Source: Thiohalocapsa sp963695445 (GTDB taxonomy: Bacteria > Pseudomonadota > Gammaproteobacteria > Chromatiales > Chromatiaceae). From it: a stretch of 64,000 nucleotides of DNA. Shown piece after piece: positions 43,958 through 54,187 of this stretch. The notes beneath the pieces are model-generated. The model worked only from the letters and a program-made list of their open reading frames with translations, was not told where the DNA came from and did not search any database. Where the stretch lies: the NCBI GenBank assembly GCA_963695445.1, contig CAVOGV010000008.1, positions 3,183 through 67,182 on the forward strand, given 5' to 3'. The position numbers and the translations under genes are program-made. How positions within the stretch are numbered: the stretch's first letter is position 1; each line of letters begins with the position of its first letter.

Positions 43958-45442
43958 ATGGACAACCCTATCCGAGACGAACTTCAGCGCGCCGGCGACC
44001 GAACTCCGGGCCTTTGTCTGGTCTTCGGCGCTAGCGGCTACATCGGCAGCCATCTGGTTCCGCGACTGCTGGAGGAGGGCATCCCGGTGCGGGCCAGCAG
44101 CCGCAGTCGCGCGGTGCTGGAGGCCCGTGGCTGGCCCGGCGTCGACCTCGTGGAAGCCGACGCGCTGGAGCCCGCCAGCCTTGACACTGCGCTGGCGGGG
44201 GTCGAAGTGGCCTACTACCTGGTCCACTCCATGGGCGCCGGCAAGGACTTCGGCCGCATCGATCTGGAGGCAGCCGCCAACTTCGCCGCCGCCGCGGAGC
44301 GCGCCGGCGTCGATCGCATCGTCTATCTGGGCGGCCTGGTGCCAGCGGATGCCGACAGCGAGCACATCGTCTCGCGCCGCGATACCGGCGATGTGCTGCG
44401 CCGGGGCAAGGTACCGGTTACGGAGTTGCGCGCCGGTATCATCGTCGGTCCCGGCTCGGCGGCCTTCGAGGTCATGCGCGACCTGGTCTACCACCTGCCG
44501 GTGATGGTCACGCCGCGCTGGGTGAGCAACAGATCGCCGCCGATCGCGCTCGACAACCTGCTGATGTACCTGGTGCGCCTACCGCAGATCGACGCGGCCA
44601 AGGGCGGCGTGTTCGACGCCGGCGGGCCGGAGACCCTGACCTATGCCGAGATGATGCGCATCCTGGCCGAGGTCGGTGGCAAGCGTCCACCGCTGATCAT
44701 CCCGGTGCCGGTGTTGAGCCCGAAGCTGTCGTCTTACTGGCTGCGGCTCATTACCGCCGTGCCGACCAACATTGCCCGCGCCCTCATCGAAGGGCTCAAG
44801 CATGACTTTACCGCCGACGACGCCGAGCTGCGGCGCCTGGTGCCGCAGCACCTGCTTGGTTTTCGCGAGGCCGTCGAGGCCGTGTTCGCGGCCGAGCGTG
44901 CCAGCGAACCCGTCGCCGCCCGTTGGATCGAAGGAGCCTTTGCCGTGCGCAATCGACGTATCGACTACGCCTACTACGCCAAGCGCGCCGGCGGCAGCGC
45001 CGAGACCAGCGCATCGCCCGCCGCGGTTTGGCGGGAGGTCTCCGCGATCGGGGGTGAAAACGGCTACTACTACATGAACGGCCTATGGCAGCTGCGCGAG
45101 TTGCTCGACTGGATGGCTGGTGGTCCCGGTCGCAAGCATGGTCGGCGTCATCCGACCGACCTGCGCGTCGGCGACCGCGTCGACTCCTGGAAGGTGCTCG
45201 GCCTGGAGCCCGAGCGTCGGCTGAGCCTGGCCTTCGGCATGAAGGCCCCCGGCGCCGGCATGCTCGAATTCGAACTCAAACCCCGCGACGACGGCGGCAC
45301 GCGCCTGACCGTGACCGCCTACTGGCACCCCGCTGGCGTCTGGGGGCTGTTGTACTGGTATGCCTTCGAACCGGCGCACAAGTTCATCTTCAGCGGCACC
45401 GCCGAGGCGATCTGCCGCCGCGCGGAGTCCTCCTGGTGTTAG
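43958..45442 (+). CDS. SDR-family NAD(P)-binding protein with C-terminal DUF2867
   Basis: A 494-residue, two-domain protein. The N-terminal part is an atypical short-chain dehydrogenase (LVFGASGYIGSHLVPRLLEE is the GxxGxxG nucleotide motif; AYYLVHSMGAGKDFGRIDLE and VDRIVYLGGLVPADADSEH follow). The C-terminal part is DUF2867 (YYYMNGLWQLRELLDWMAGG, LRVGDRVDSWKVLGLEPERR, LTVTAYWHPAGVWGLLYWYA). Similar proteins occur widely in proteobacteria, but the reaction is not defined. No normal Shine-Dalgarno sequence is evident, as the upstream sequence is a CT-rich repeat. It converges on the carotenoid oxygenase gene 37 bp away. Confidence 0.9.
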   Translation: MDNPIRDELQRAGDRTPGLCLVFGASGYIGSHLVPRLLEEGIPVRASSRSRAVLEARGWPGVDLVEADALEPASLDTALAGVEVAYYLVHSMGAGKDFGRIDLEAAANFAAAAERAGVDRIVYLGGLVPADADSEHIVSRRDTGDVLRRGKVPVTELRAGIIVGPGSAAFEVMRDLVYHLPVMVTPRWVSNRSPPIALDNLLMYLVRLPQIDAAKGGVFDAGGPETLTYAEMMRILAEVGGKRPPLIIPVPVLSPKLSSYWLRLITAVPTNIARALIEGLKHDFTADDAELRRLVPQHLLGFREAVEAVFAAERASEPVAARWIEGAFAVRNRRIDYAYYAKRAGGSAETSASPAAVWREVSAIGGENGYYYMNGLWQLRELLDWMAGGPGRKHGRRHPTDLRVGDRVDSWKVLGLEPERRLSLAFGMKAPGAGMLEFELKPRDDGGTRLTVTAYWHPAGVWGLLYWYAFEPAHKFIFSGTAEAICRRAESSWC

Positions 45443-45479
45443 GACCAAGTTGCCGGCGGCTCAGGCCAAACAATCGCCC

Positions 45480-46957
45480 TCAGCGCAAGTCCGCGCGCGG
45501 CACCCAGCAGCCATGAAAGCCGAGCGGCACCGCATGCGGCAGCGTCACCGTGGCGACGGTCTCGAGGTCGGTCGCCCGCAACACCAGCAGCTCGGAGCGC
45601 TGTTGGCCCGCCCGATAGACCAGGCTCAGCAGCCAGCCTTCGTTGCCGGTCTCGGCGGAGCCGGCGTCGGGGTCCGGCACCAGTATCGGCTCGCCGACGA
45701 TGTCGAGACCGAAGTCGCGGCAGCGCAGCTCGCCGGTCTCGGTGTCCAGACGCTGGAGCGAACTCAGGTAGGGCGCCGCGCGCTCCGCCGGGGCGCCGAT
45801 GCTGTAGATGAACCGGCGCGGCTCGCCGAGCGGCTCCCGCTGCGGTCACCGGCAGCTCGGCGCCACGTGTGCCCCAGGATGTGATGTCGCAGCGCTCCGC
45901 AACCGGGTCGATCACCAGGCGCTCCAGGTGCGGCATCAAGGCGGGATCATCGCCGCTGAATAGGTCCTCGAAGCGGTCGAAGTCCGGATAGCGGCCGTAG
46001 CGAATGGCGTCGATGACCAGCGCGCCGTCGTCGCGGTCGAACGCCTGGGCGATGTGAAACACGAAGCCGCCGCCACAGTCGATCAGCCCCGGCTGCGCGT
46101 GTGTTGCCGTCGCGCGGTATCAACAATGCCTGCATGGGCCGGCCGCTGGCGAGCCGCAGCGACCCCACCGGCGTACTCAGGCCAAGGGCGGCGCGCGTGA
46201 GGTCGAAATCCGCTTGGGGCAGCAAAAAGCAAAGCCAACGCCGGGTCACGGCGAAGTCGTGGATGAAGCTGAAGCGCGCGAGTTCATGCACCTGGAACGG
46301 CGCCATACGGCCGTCGCGGTCGACGCGGTAGGTCAGCAACCGGTTCGGCTTGCCGGAGACCAGACCGAAGCTGAACAGCTCACCGCTTTCGGCGTCGATG
46401 CGGGGATGCGCGGAGAACGGCAGCAACGGCGATAGCCAGCGGGCCGGCGGCGGATACGGGTTGCGCAGCCGGCCGTCGAAATCCTCCGTGCCCAGCGTCG
46501 CCAGCGTTTGCGGATCGAGCCGATACGGCGGACCGGCCTCCCACAGGGCCAACAGCCGGCCGCCGTGCCAGACGATGTTGGTGTTGGCCGCGTTCTTGAA
46601 GCGCAGCCGGAACAGATTCGCGGCGAGCCCGCCGGGCAGGTTGGTGCCGAAGGCGCGATACCGCATGCGCCCGGCACGCTCCTCGTCGACGTATTCGCGG
46701 GTGCGCACAAAGCGGTTGCTGTAGCGAACAACCTGCGCGCCGATATCGAAGCGGGTGATATGCCCATCCCCATCGAAGGGGTGGGCGTAGCGTTGGCCAC
46801 CGCGCTCGAAGCGGCCGGGGCCATTGCGAAACAGCACGCCGTCGATCGCCGCCGGCAGAGTGCCGTCGACCTGGAGGGGTTCGTCGCTGTATTCGTCGGC
46901 GATGGTGCGCGTGTTCTCGGCGAGCACGCGCAGCATGTCACTGCTGCTGATGTCCAT
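45480..46957 (-). CDS. Carotenoid oxygenase family protein (two frameshifts)
   Basis: Fe(II)-dependent carotenoid/stilbene cleavage oxygenase (RPE65 family), about 490 residues after joining frames. The four histidine iron ligands are visible in order: LLPFSAHPRIDAESGELFSF, ARFSFIHDFAVTRRWL, FVFHIAQAFDRDDGAL and AVPLGFHGCWVPRADL. The N-terminal PLQVDGTLPAAIDGVLFRNG and FDGDGHITRFDI are also typical. Frames break near 46095-46100 and 45838-45846. The substrate could be a carotenoid, apocarotenoid or stilbene. Linked carotenoid genes are absent. It lies ten bases after the HNH gene stop on the same strand. Confidence 0.92.
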
Positions 46958-46967
46958 CAGGTTGCCG

Positions 46968-47384
46968 TCAGTCCTTCTTCAGCAGATCCGCGAGCCCCTC
47001 GAACGGATTGTGCGTCGCGCTGTTCTTGGATCGGCCGGCACCCTTCGGCGCATGACCCGCGGCCATCGACGCCAGATGTTCTTCGTACTTCTGGTGCTCG
47101 TTGTCGTGGCAGTACAGGCACAACAGCTCCCAGTTGCTGCCGTCCGGCGGGTTGTTGTCGTGGTTCATGTCCTTGTGGTGGACCGTCAGCTCGCGCAGGT
47201 TGGCGTGATTGAAGTCACGTCCGCAGCGTCCGCAGACCCAGGGGTACAGCTTCAGCGCCTGCTCGCGATAGCCGAGCGCGCGCTGGTCGCTGGCCTGACG
47301 GGCCTCGGCGACGACGCGGTCGAGTTTATTGGTGTCGATGGTGTTGCCGGTCTTGGCATGACGCGGCGGCAGCTTGCTGGACAT
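46968..47384 (-). CDS. yajD: HNH nuclease domain protein YajD
   Basis: HNH-fold protein of 138 residues. The first cysteine pair is in YPWVCGRCGRDFNHANLREL, the HNH core is LTVHHKDMNHDNNPPDGSNW, and the second pair is ELLCLYCHDNEHQKYEEH. The order matches YajD proteins of enteric bacteria, small HNH proteins of unclear role. The C-terminus (HNPFEGLADLLKKD) is also the family end. It sits between the DUF4332 gene, 16 bp upstream, and the carotenoid oxygenase gene, all on the minus strand. Confidence 0.92.
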   Translation of the reverse strand: MSSKLPPRHAKTGNTIDTNKLDRVVAEARQASDQRALGYREQALKLYPWVCGRCGRDFNHANLRELTVHHKDMNHDNNPPDGSNWELLCLYCHDNEHQKYEEHLASMAAGHAPKGAGRSKNSATHNPFEGLADLLKKD

Positions 47385-47400
47385 GGCGGTGCGGACCTCG

Positions 47401-47808
47401 TCAGTAGGTCAGGGTCTTGGGTAGGTCCTTGGCCTGCGCCACCCAGTCCTCGACCTGCGCGGCGGTTGGTGGGCGCTCGGTGAGGTTGGCGCTGTCGTTC
47501 GTTTCGACGAGCTTCGCATGCAAGTTTTCGGGCTTGCGTGTCGCGAGCTCCTTGACCGTATCCACACCAGCTTGTTCGAGCAGGTCACCATAGACGCCAG
47601 AAACACCCTTGACCCGGGCCAAATCGGCGCGATTGGCCAATTGCAGCACGGTCTTGGCATCGCAACCACAAGCGGCAGCGAGTTCCTTGCGTTGGGCAGG
47701 AGTGGCCGCCGCTTCGACGAATTGCTCGTTGTTAACGATATCCAGACGTTTCAATGCGTCGACGATGTCATCGGAAATGCCTTTGAGGTCTTTGACGGCT
47801 GTAGTCAT
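47401..47808 (-). CDS. DUF4332 helix-hairpin-helix protein
   Basis: A 135-residue protein built of helix-hairpin-helix-like repeats. Segments LKGISDDIVDALKRLDI and VKGVSGVYGDLLEQAGVDTV are the hairpins, each followed by TVKELA-type helices (DTVKELATRKPENLHAKLVE), as in DUF4332. I start it at the ATG at 47808 (MTTAVKDLKG), which has GGAG six bases upstream, instead of the one 12 bases earlier. Such domains may bind nucleic acid or proteins; the role is unknown. Confidence 0.87.
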   Translation of the reverse strand: MTTAVKDLKGISDDIVDALKRLDIVNNEQFVEAAATPAQRKELAAACGCDAKTVLQLANRADLARVKGVSGVYGDLLEQAGVDTVKELATRKPENLHAKLVETNDSANLTERPPTAAQVEDWVAQAKDLPKTLTY

Positions 47809-48235
47809 TGCGATCTCCATGGGGTCGTGACCGGATCGGCGACATTGGTGGCTGATTCCGGTGAATTACGTTGAGACGAATGCGCGGGGTCAACGGGTGG
47901 CCGCCGCGCCGAGCACGCCGGACAATACCCTGCTGGCACTGGCCTATTGGCATCGAACGGGGCCAACATCAAGACCAGAGTCTCGCGGCTCGGACCAAAG
48001 GATACCGATTATCGGGGTCTAACGACAGCAGGCACTGAAAGGGGTGGACCCCTTTTTTCGACTCTTTTTCCGATTCTGGCGGTTGCGGCATGCCTGCGGC
48101 TGGTGCACCCTTTGCGGCTTCTGCTCGCGCGTGCACAGGTCGCGTTCGTGCGCACCGAATGCTCCCGCCGGCGCGCGGATATGGCCGGGCGGCCAGTAAT
48201 CGCAGCTTCCTTCGGACAATCAGGTAGCAACCAAG
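47809..48235. other. Divergent gap upstream of gatB, with terminator-like hairpin
   Basis: This 427-bp gap separates DUF4332 (minus) and gatB (plus). At 48038-48058 AAAGGGG pairs with CCCCTTT around TGGA and is followed by three more T residues, a terminator-like structure on the plus strand about 180 bp before gatB. No plus-strand gene lies upstream for it to serve, so it may be part of a leader or a repeat. gatC and gatA, normally just upstream of gatB, are not here. Confidence 0.5.
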
Positions 48236-49667
48236 ATGCAATGGGAACCCGTCATCGGGCTGGAGATCCACACCCAGCTCGCCACTGAATCGAAGATCTT
48301 CTCCGGCGCGTCCACCGCCTTCGGCGCCGAGCCCAACACCCAGGCCTGCGCCGTCGATCTGGGCCTGCCCGGCGTGCTGCCGGTGCTGAACCTGGGCGCG
48401 GTGCAGCGGGCGGTGCGCTTCGGCCGCGCCATCGACGCCGAGATCGCACCGCGCTCGATCTTTGCGCGCAAGAACTACTTCTATCCGGACCTGCCCAAGG
48501 GCTACCAGATCAGCCAGTACGAGCTGCCGGTGGTGGGCAAGGGCCAGGTTGAGATCGTGCTCGACGACGGCAGCGTGAAGATCGTCGGCGTCACCCGCGC
48601 GCACCTGGAAGAGGACGCCGGCAAGTCCCTGCACGAGGACTTTCATGGCCAAACCGGTATCGACCTGAACCGCGCCGGCACGCCGCTGCTGGAGATCGTC
48701 TCCGAGCCGGACATGCGCTCGCCGGAGGAGGCCGTCGCCTATGCGCGCAAGATCCACCAGCTGGTGCGCTGGATCGGCATCAGCGACGGCAACATGCAGG
48801 AGGGCTCGTTCCGCGTCGACGCCAACATCTCGCTGCGGCCCAAGGGCCAGCAGGAATTCGGCACCCGCGCCGAGATCAAGAACATCAACTCGTTCAAGTT
48901 CCTGCAAAAGGCCATCGAGTTCGAGATCGAGCGCCAGGCGGACATCCTCGACGACGGCGGCAGCATCGTGCAGGAGACCCGCCTGTACGACGCCAACAAG
49001 GACGAGACCCGCTCCATGCGCAGCAAGGAAGAGGCCAACGACTACCGCTACTTCCCGGACCCGGACCTGCTGCCGGTGGAGGTCGACAAAGCCTTTATCG
49101 ACGCCGCCACCGCGGACCTACCGGAGCTGCCGGATGCGATACGCCACCGCTTCGGCGAGCAATACGGCCTGACCGACTACGATGCCGCGCTGCTGACCGC
49201 GAGCCTGGCGATGGCGACCTACTTCGAGGCCGTTGTAGAACAGTGCGGCGACGCCAAGCTGGCCGCCAACTGGGTCAACGGCGCGCTGGCCGCGGCGCTG
49301 AACAAGGATGACCTGGACATCGCCGACAGCCCCGTGAGCGCGGAGCAGCTCGCCGGCCTGATCGCGCGCATCCAGGACAACACCCTGTCCGGCAAGATCG
49401 CCAAGCAGGTGTTCGAGGCCATGTGGGCCGGTGAAGGCGACGCCGACGCGGTGATCGAGGCCAAGGGCCTGAAGCAGATCACCGACAGCGGCGCCATCGA
49501 GCAGATGATCGACGCCATCATCGCCGCCAATCCGGGCCAGGTGGAGCAGTACCGTTCCGGCAAGGACAAGCTGTTCGGCTTCTTCGTCGGCCAGGTCATG
49601 AAGCAGAGCCAGGGCAAGGCCAACCCGCAGCAGGTCAACGACGATCCTGCTGGAGAAGCTGAAGTAG
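48236..49667 (+). CDS. gatB: Aspartyl/glutamyl-tRNA amidotransferase subunit B (frameshift at the end)
   Basis: GatB phosphorylates and helps amidate misacylated Asp-tRNAAsn or Glu-tRNAGln in the GatCAB complex. The N-terminus WEPVIGLEIHTQLATESKIF, the segment YFYPDLPKGYQISQYE, GIDLNRAGTPLLEIVSEPDM and EIKNINSFKFLQKAIEFEI are diagnostic. The C-terminal YqeY-like tail ends GKANPQQVND, where the frame breaks near 49641-49644. The corrected frame gives ILLEKLK and a TAG at 49665, the usual end. The frame as read continues 36 spurious codons into the BLUF gene. gatCA is not adjacent. Confidence 0.95.
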
Positions 49668-49709
49668 AATCGAGACACGAACATCGACGCGCAACCGGAG
49701 ACCTGGATC

Positions 49710-50160
49710 ATGCCCTTTCAACTTTGCTACGCCAGCACGGCCACGCGCGAGATGCAGCGCGCAGACTTGCTTGAGTTATTGACCATATGCACGCAAGCAC
49801 AACGCATCCATTGGCGTGACGGGCCTGCTGCTGTTCCAGGGCAGACATTTTCTGCAGGTACTCGAAGGCGATGCGGAAACCGTCAGGGGCTTGTTCAAGC
49901 ACATCTGCGCAGACCCGCGACACGACAACATCGCCCTGTTGTTCGAAGAATTGGTCTCCGAGCGCCAGTACCGCGACTGGAGCATGGGGTTTCAGGCGCT
50001 GGACGGCAGCGAGTGGATGGAATTTCCGAACGACGACGGCAGCGAGAAAGACCTGCGGTCGATGGCGGAGGCGATGGGACGGGCCAAGGAGTTCTTGCTC
50101 TATGTCCGCCGTCAGGGGCTCGACCCGTCGAAGGATGTCGGGACACCGGAAGACGCGTAA
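49710..50160 (+). CDS. BLUF-domain blue-light photoreceptor (frameshifted)
   Basis: A stand-alone BLUF protein of about 150 residues that should bind FAD and sense blue light. The flavin-contacting tyrosine is in FQLCYASTATREM. The asparagine (KHNASIGVTGLLLF) and glutamine (GRHFLQVLEGDAETV) that form the switching hydrogen-bond network are present, as is WSMGF. The frame breaks near 49790-49796, just before KHNAS, losing about two bases in a CGCG context. The C-terminal 60 residues (EKDLRSMAEAMGRAKEFLLY) form the usual capping helices and no output domain. A GGAG site lies nine bases before the ATG, 42 bp after gatB. Confidence 0.9.
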
Positions 50161-50253
50161 GTTACCGAGCAGCGACAGCCATTCGCGACTTCGGCGTCAG
50201 ACGATGTAAGGCAGATCTGATTCGGGTGCCGGATGGGCGCAGCAACGGATAGA

Positions 50254-50285
50254 AAAGGCCCCGTCGACGATCCGACGAGGCCTTT
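50254..50285. terminator. Bidirectional intrinsic terminator between BLUF and small-peptide genes
   Basis: AAAGGCCCCGTCG (50254-50266) pairs with CGACGAGGCCTTT (50273-50285) with one mismatch around a six-base loop. A-rich and T-rich flanks suit both strands, and the two flanking genes converge here. Confidence 0.85.
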
Positions 50286-50386
50286 CTCGGTCGACTCCAT
50301 CGCCGCCCAGGGGCGGCGGTATGAATCCAGGTAGACTTTCGGTCGATTATGCCCGAGGCATGTCCGGCGTCACGACGACGGCGGAC

Positions 50387-50509
50387 TCACCCGTCTTTCT
50401 TCTTGCCGCCGCAGCTCTTCCCGTCGCCAGCGAAGGCACTACCGGCGCCGAAGATCAGCGCCAGACCGAACAGGGCAACAGACAGGGCAGAGATGGAACG
50501 CTTGCTCAT
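50387..50509 (-). CDS. 40-residue secreted peptide precursor
   Basis: A 40-codon gene. The first 27 residues form a clear signal peptide: MSKRSISALSVALFGLALIF, then GAGSAFA with a signal-peptidase AFA/G site. The mature part would be only 13 residues, GDGKSCGGKKKDG, with one cysteine, many glycines and five basic residues counting the SKR start. GGGTGA lies about ten bases before the ATG. It has its own terminator region downstream (50254-50285). I do not recognise the peptide; a metal- or surface-binding role would be a guess. Confidence 0.7.
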   Translation of the reverse strand: MSKRSISALSVALFGLALIFGAGSAFAGDGKSCGGKKKDG

Positions 50510-51041
50510 AGTGAAATCACCCACTGATTTGGTTGTTTGATGTTGCGCCGCGGTGGCTCCCGCCGCGCACAGTCGGAAGATATGTCACGGGCATCGGATT
50601 GCAACCTTGCGCTCATCGTGGATTGGAGAATCGGGTCGCGAAAATCCGCTGGTGTTGCCGTCGCGATTGCAAATCGCTCCCACGGGACTCGCGTTACGGA
50701 CCCGTTCCGCACCCAGTTGCGGACCCGGCCGAGCCGCCTTGGACAGGTCGGCGGAGACCTGCGCGACTCGGTTGACCTTGACTGCCGCCCAACTCCCGGA
50801 TAGTTTCTGCGCCTTTGTCCTGCGGGTGCGGGACGGTTGCTGGCCGGTCGGGTGAGCGGGTCAGGATCGTCACCGGGCTGTCCGGTCCTATCCAATCCGG
50901 CAATAAACCGGTACCGTGCGCAGCCTTCGAGTTGACTCCGAGGCTGTTCGCCCGTCGCTCCGAGCGCGCTACCGACGAGCATCGCCCTCGGCGTTCCGCC
51001 TAGCCATCATCACGTCATACCGCTGCGCTACCATTGAATCG
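50510..51041. other. Divergent gap without recognised gene
   Basis: A 532-bp gap between the small-peptide gene (minus) and mrpA (plus). It must hold both promoters. Several overlapping short frames exist on both strands, but none has a ribosome-binding site or protein-like composition. I see no repeat family member or strong hairpin here. Confidence 0.5.
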
Positions 51042-53828
51042 ATGAATCATTTGCTGCCGATCGTCCTGATTCCCTTCGCGGGTGCGTTGCTTGCGTCCTG
51101 GGCCGGCACCTTCGGCCGGTTGGGCTCGGCCTGGGTGGCCGGGGCGGTCACGCTCACGGCGCTGGCTCTGCTGGCGATGCCGGGGCTGGCGGTGATGCAG
51201 GGTGAGGTGTTGCTGTGGCACTTGGACTGGGTGCCGGCGATCGGGCTGGGCCTGACGTTGCGGTTGGACGGCTTGGGGCTGTTGTTCACGTTGATGATCC
51301 TCGGCATCGGCCTGCTGGTGATCATCTACGCGCGTTACTACCTGTCCGAGCGCGACCCGATGGGCCGCTTCTTCGCCTACATGCTGCTGTTCATGGGCGC
51401 CATGCTCGGCATGGTCATGTCCGAGAACCTGCTGTTGCTGCTGATGTTCTGGGAACTGACCAGCATCAGCTCGTTTCTTGCTGATCAGTTACTGGCGCAA
51501 CCTCGGCGCCGCGCGCCAGGGGGCACGCATGGCGTTGGCCGTCACCGGCGGCGGCGGCCTGGCGCTGCTCGGCGGCATCCTGCTGCTGGGCGAGATCACT
51601 GGCAGCTATGACTTGAGCGTGATCCTGGCGTCCGCCGACGTCATCCACGCGCACCCGCTGTATGTTCCGGCCCTGGTGCTGATCCTGCTCGGCGTGTTCA
51701 CCAAGTCGGCGCAGTTCCCGTTTCACTTCTGGCTGCCCCATGCGATGTCGGCGCCGACACCGGTCAGCGCCTATCTGCACTCCGCGACCATGGTGAAGGC
51801 CGGGGTGTTTCTGCTGGCGCGGCTGTTCCCGGCCCTGTCCGACACCGCTGAATGGACCTGGCTGGTGGCGCCGACCGGGCTGTTTACGATGCTGTTCGGC
51901 GCCTACTCGGCCCTGTTCAGGCATGACCTGAAGGGACTGCTGGCCTACTCGACCATCAGCCATCTGGGCCTGATCACGCTGCTGTTCGGCATCGGCACGC
52001 CGCTGGCGGCGGTGGCGGCGGTGTTCCACATCATGAACCACGCGACCTTCAAGGCGTCGCTGTTCATGGCCGCCGGCATCATCGATCACGAGGCCGGCAC
52101 CCGCGACATGCGCCGCCTGGGCGGGCTGTGGAAGTACATGCCCTATACCGGGGTGCTGGCCATGGTGGCGGCGGCCGCGATGGCCGGTGTGCCGCTGTTG
52201 AACGGGTTCTTGTCCAAGGAGATGTTCTTCGAGAAGACCGTCTTCATGGCCTCGGTCGCCGATAGCGCCATCGTGCTGCCGGTGGTGGCGACGCTGGCCG
52301 GGGCCTTCGCGGTGGCCTACTCGCTGCGCTTCATCCACGACGTGTTTTTCAACGGCCCCGGCGACCTGCCGCGCACCCCGCACGAGCCGACGCGCTGGAT
52401 GAAGGTGCCGGTGGAGATCCTGGTGGTGATCTGTATCGCCGTCGGCATCTTCCCCGGCCTGACCTTCGGACCGCTGTTGGCGGTGGCCGCCGGTGCGACC
52501 TTGCAGGGGCCGTTGCCGGATTACAGCCTGAAGGTCTGGCATGGCTTTACGCCGGCGCTCGGCATGAGCGCCCTGGCCTTGCTTGGTGGTGTCTTGATCT
52601 ATGCGGTACGACGAGCCCCTGTTTCGGCTGCATGATTGGGCCTTAGGTCGCTTCGATGCCCGTGCCGTGTTCGTCGCCATCGAGGCCGGGCTGCTCAACC
52701 TGGCCGCCTGGCTCAATGCCTGGCTGCATCGGGTCTCGCTGCAGCGCATGATCGCGGTCACGCTGATCGCCGCGGCGGCGGCCATCATCACCGGGCTGTG
52801 GGGTATCGCGTGGCGTAGTTCGGTGCCGTTGACGCCGCTGGACCCGGTCACGCTGACCGCTGCATTCTGTCTGGCCGTCGGTGCGGTGGGCACGCTGATC
52901 ATGCATCGGCAACGCTGGATCGCGCTGGTGCTGCTCAGCGTCGTCGGACTGGTGGTGTCGCTCGCGTTTGTGAAGTTCTCGGCCCCGGACCTGGCCCTGA
53001 CGCAGTTGCTGGTGGAGGTCGTCACCATCGTGCTTGCTGCTGCTGGCGCTGTTCTTCCTGCCGGCAACGACACCGAAGGAGTCGTCGTGGCTGCGCCGCA
53101 TCGGCGATCTGGGCCTCGCCGGTATCGCCGGCGTGCTGACCGCGGGCCTGACCTGGGCCGTGCTGACCCGGCCGTACGACAGCATCGCCGACTGGTTCAT
53201 CGACAACAGCGTGCCCGGCGGCGGTGGCACCAACGTGGTGAATGTGATCCTGGTCGACTTCCGCGGCTTCGATACCTTGGGCGAGATCAGCGTGCTGGCG
53301 ATCGCCGCGATCGGTATCTACATGATGCTCGGCGGACTGCGGCTGACCGCGCCGGAGCGTGACGACGGTGGCCGTGCGTGGAGTTGGGATCAGCCATCCG
53401 TTGATCCTGGCCACGTTCTCGCGCTTGCTGTTGCCGCTGGCGTTGCTGGTGGCCGTGTTCATCCTGCTGCGCGGGCACAATCTGCCCGGCGGCGGCTTCA
53501 TCGCCGGCTTGATCGCCGCGGTGGCGCTGATCCTGCAATACCTGGCCAACGGCATCGCCTGGACTCGGTCGCGGGTCTCGGGCCAGATGCACCCGCTGAT
53601 CGGCCTCGGCCTGCTGACCGCTACCGCGACCGGGCTGGTCAGCTTGTACTTCGGTTATCCGTTCCTGACCTCCGCCCACGACCACTTCCACCTGCCGTTG
53701 ATCGGCGATCTGGAGCTGGCCTCGGCGATGATCTTCGATATCGGCGTGTTGATGGTCGTGGTCGGCATCACGCTGGTGATCCTGATCCGGCTCGGTGAAC
53801 AGAGGCCCCGGCGAGCGCGTGGCCTTGA
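51042..53828 (+). CDS. mrpA: Mrp-type Na+/H+ antiporter subunit A fused to B (several frameshifts)
   Basis: Large membrane subunit of a multisubunit cation/proton antiporter related to complex I. It starts MNHLLPIVLIPFAGALLASW. The NuoL-like core includes MSENLLLLLMFWELTSISSF, KSAQFPFHFWLPHAMSAPTP and VSAYLHSATMVKAGVFLLAR. The C-terminal part carries the MnhB-type segment VFILLRGHNLPGGGFIAGLI, so A and B are probably fused. Frames break near 51474-51478, 52600-52612, 53033-53036, 53357-53362 and 53803-53812; the end at 53828 is inferred. Alternatively a separate mrpB starts with the GTG at 53359. First gene of mrpA(B)CDEFG. Confidence 0.9.
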
Positions 53829-53848
53829 GAGACGGAGGACAAGCACTG

Positions 53849-54187
53849 ATGGAGGCGCTGATCGCCATTGCAGTCGGGCTGATGACCGCTTGCGGCGTCT
53901 ATTTGCTGCTGCGCGCGCGCACCTTTCCGGTGGTGCTCGGCCTGACCCTGTTGTCCTATGCGGTGAATCTGTTCCTGTTCGCGATGGGGCGGCTCACCAT
54001 CGGCGCGCCCGCGATCATCGCGCCGGGGCGCACCGCGATGGCCGATCCGCTGCCGCAGGCGCTGGTGCTCACGGCCATCGTCATCGGCTTCGGCATGACC
54101 GCCTTCGTCGTCGTGCTGGCGTTGCGCGCGCGGGCCGATCTGGGCAACGACCATGTCGACGGGCGGGTCGACGGAAGGGACACATGA
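53849..54187 (+). CDS. mrpC: Mrp antiporter subunit C
   Basis: NuoK-like small membrane subunit, 112 residues and three helices: ALIAIAVGLMTACGVYLLL, VVLGLTLLSYAVNLFLFAMG and LVLTAIVIGFGMTAFVVVLA. The conserved DPLPQALVLTAIVIGFG motif with the proline-rich loop is typical of MrpC/MnhC. The ATG at 53849 has GGAGG ten bases upstream; the longer frame runs back into mrpA. Its stop overlaps the mrpD ATG by four bases. Confidence 0.93.
   Translation: MEALIAIAVGLMTACGVYLLLRARTFPVVLGLTLLSYAVNLFLFAMGRLTIGAPAIIAPGRTAMADPLPQALVLTAIVIGFGMTAFVVVLALRARADLGNDHVDGRVDGRDT

Noticed and set aside
51466..53073. A 535-residue minus-strand frame across mrpA
   Set aside because: Its composition (Gln, His and Arg rich) is typical of the antisense of membrane-protein genes.
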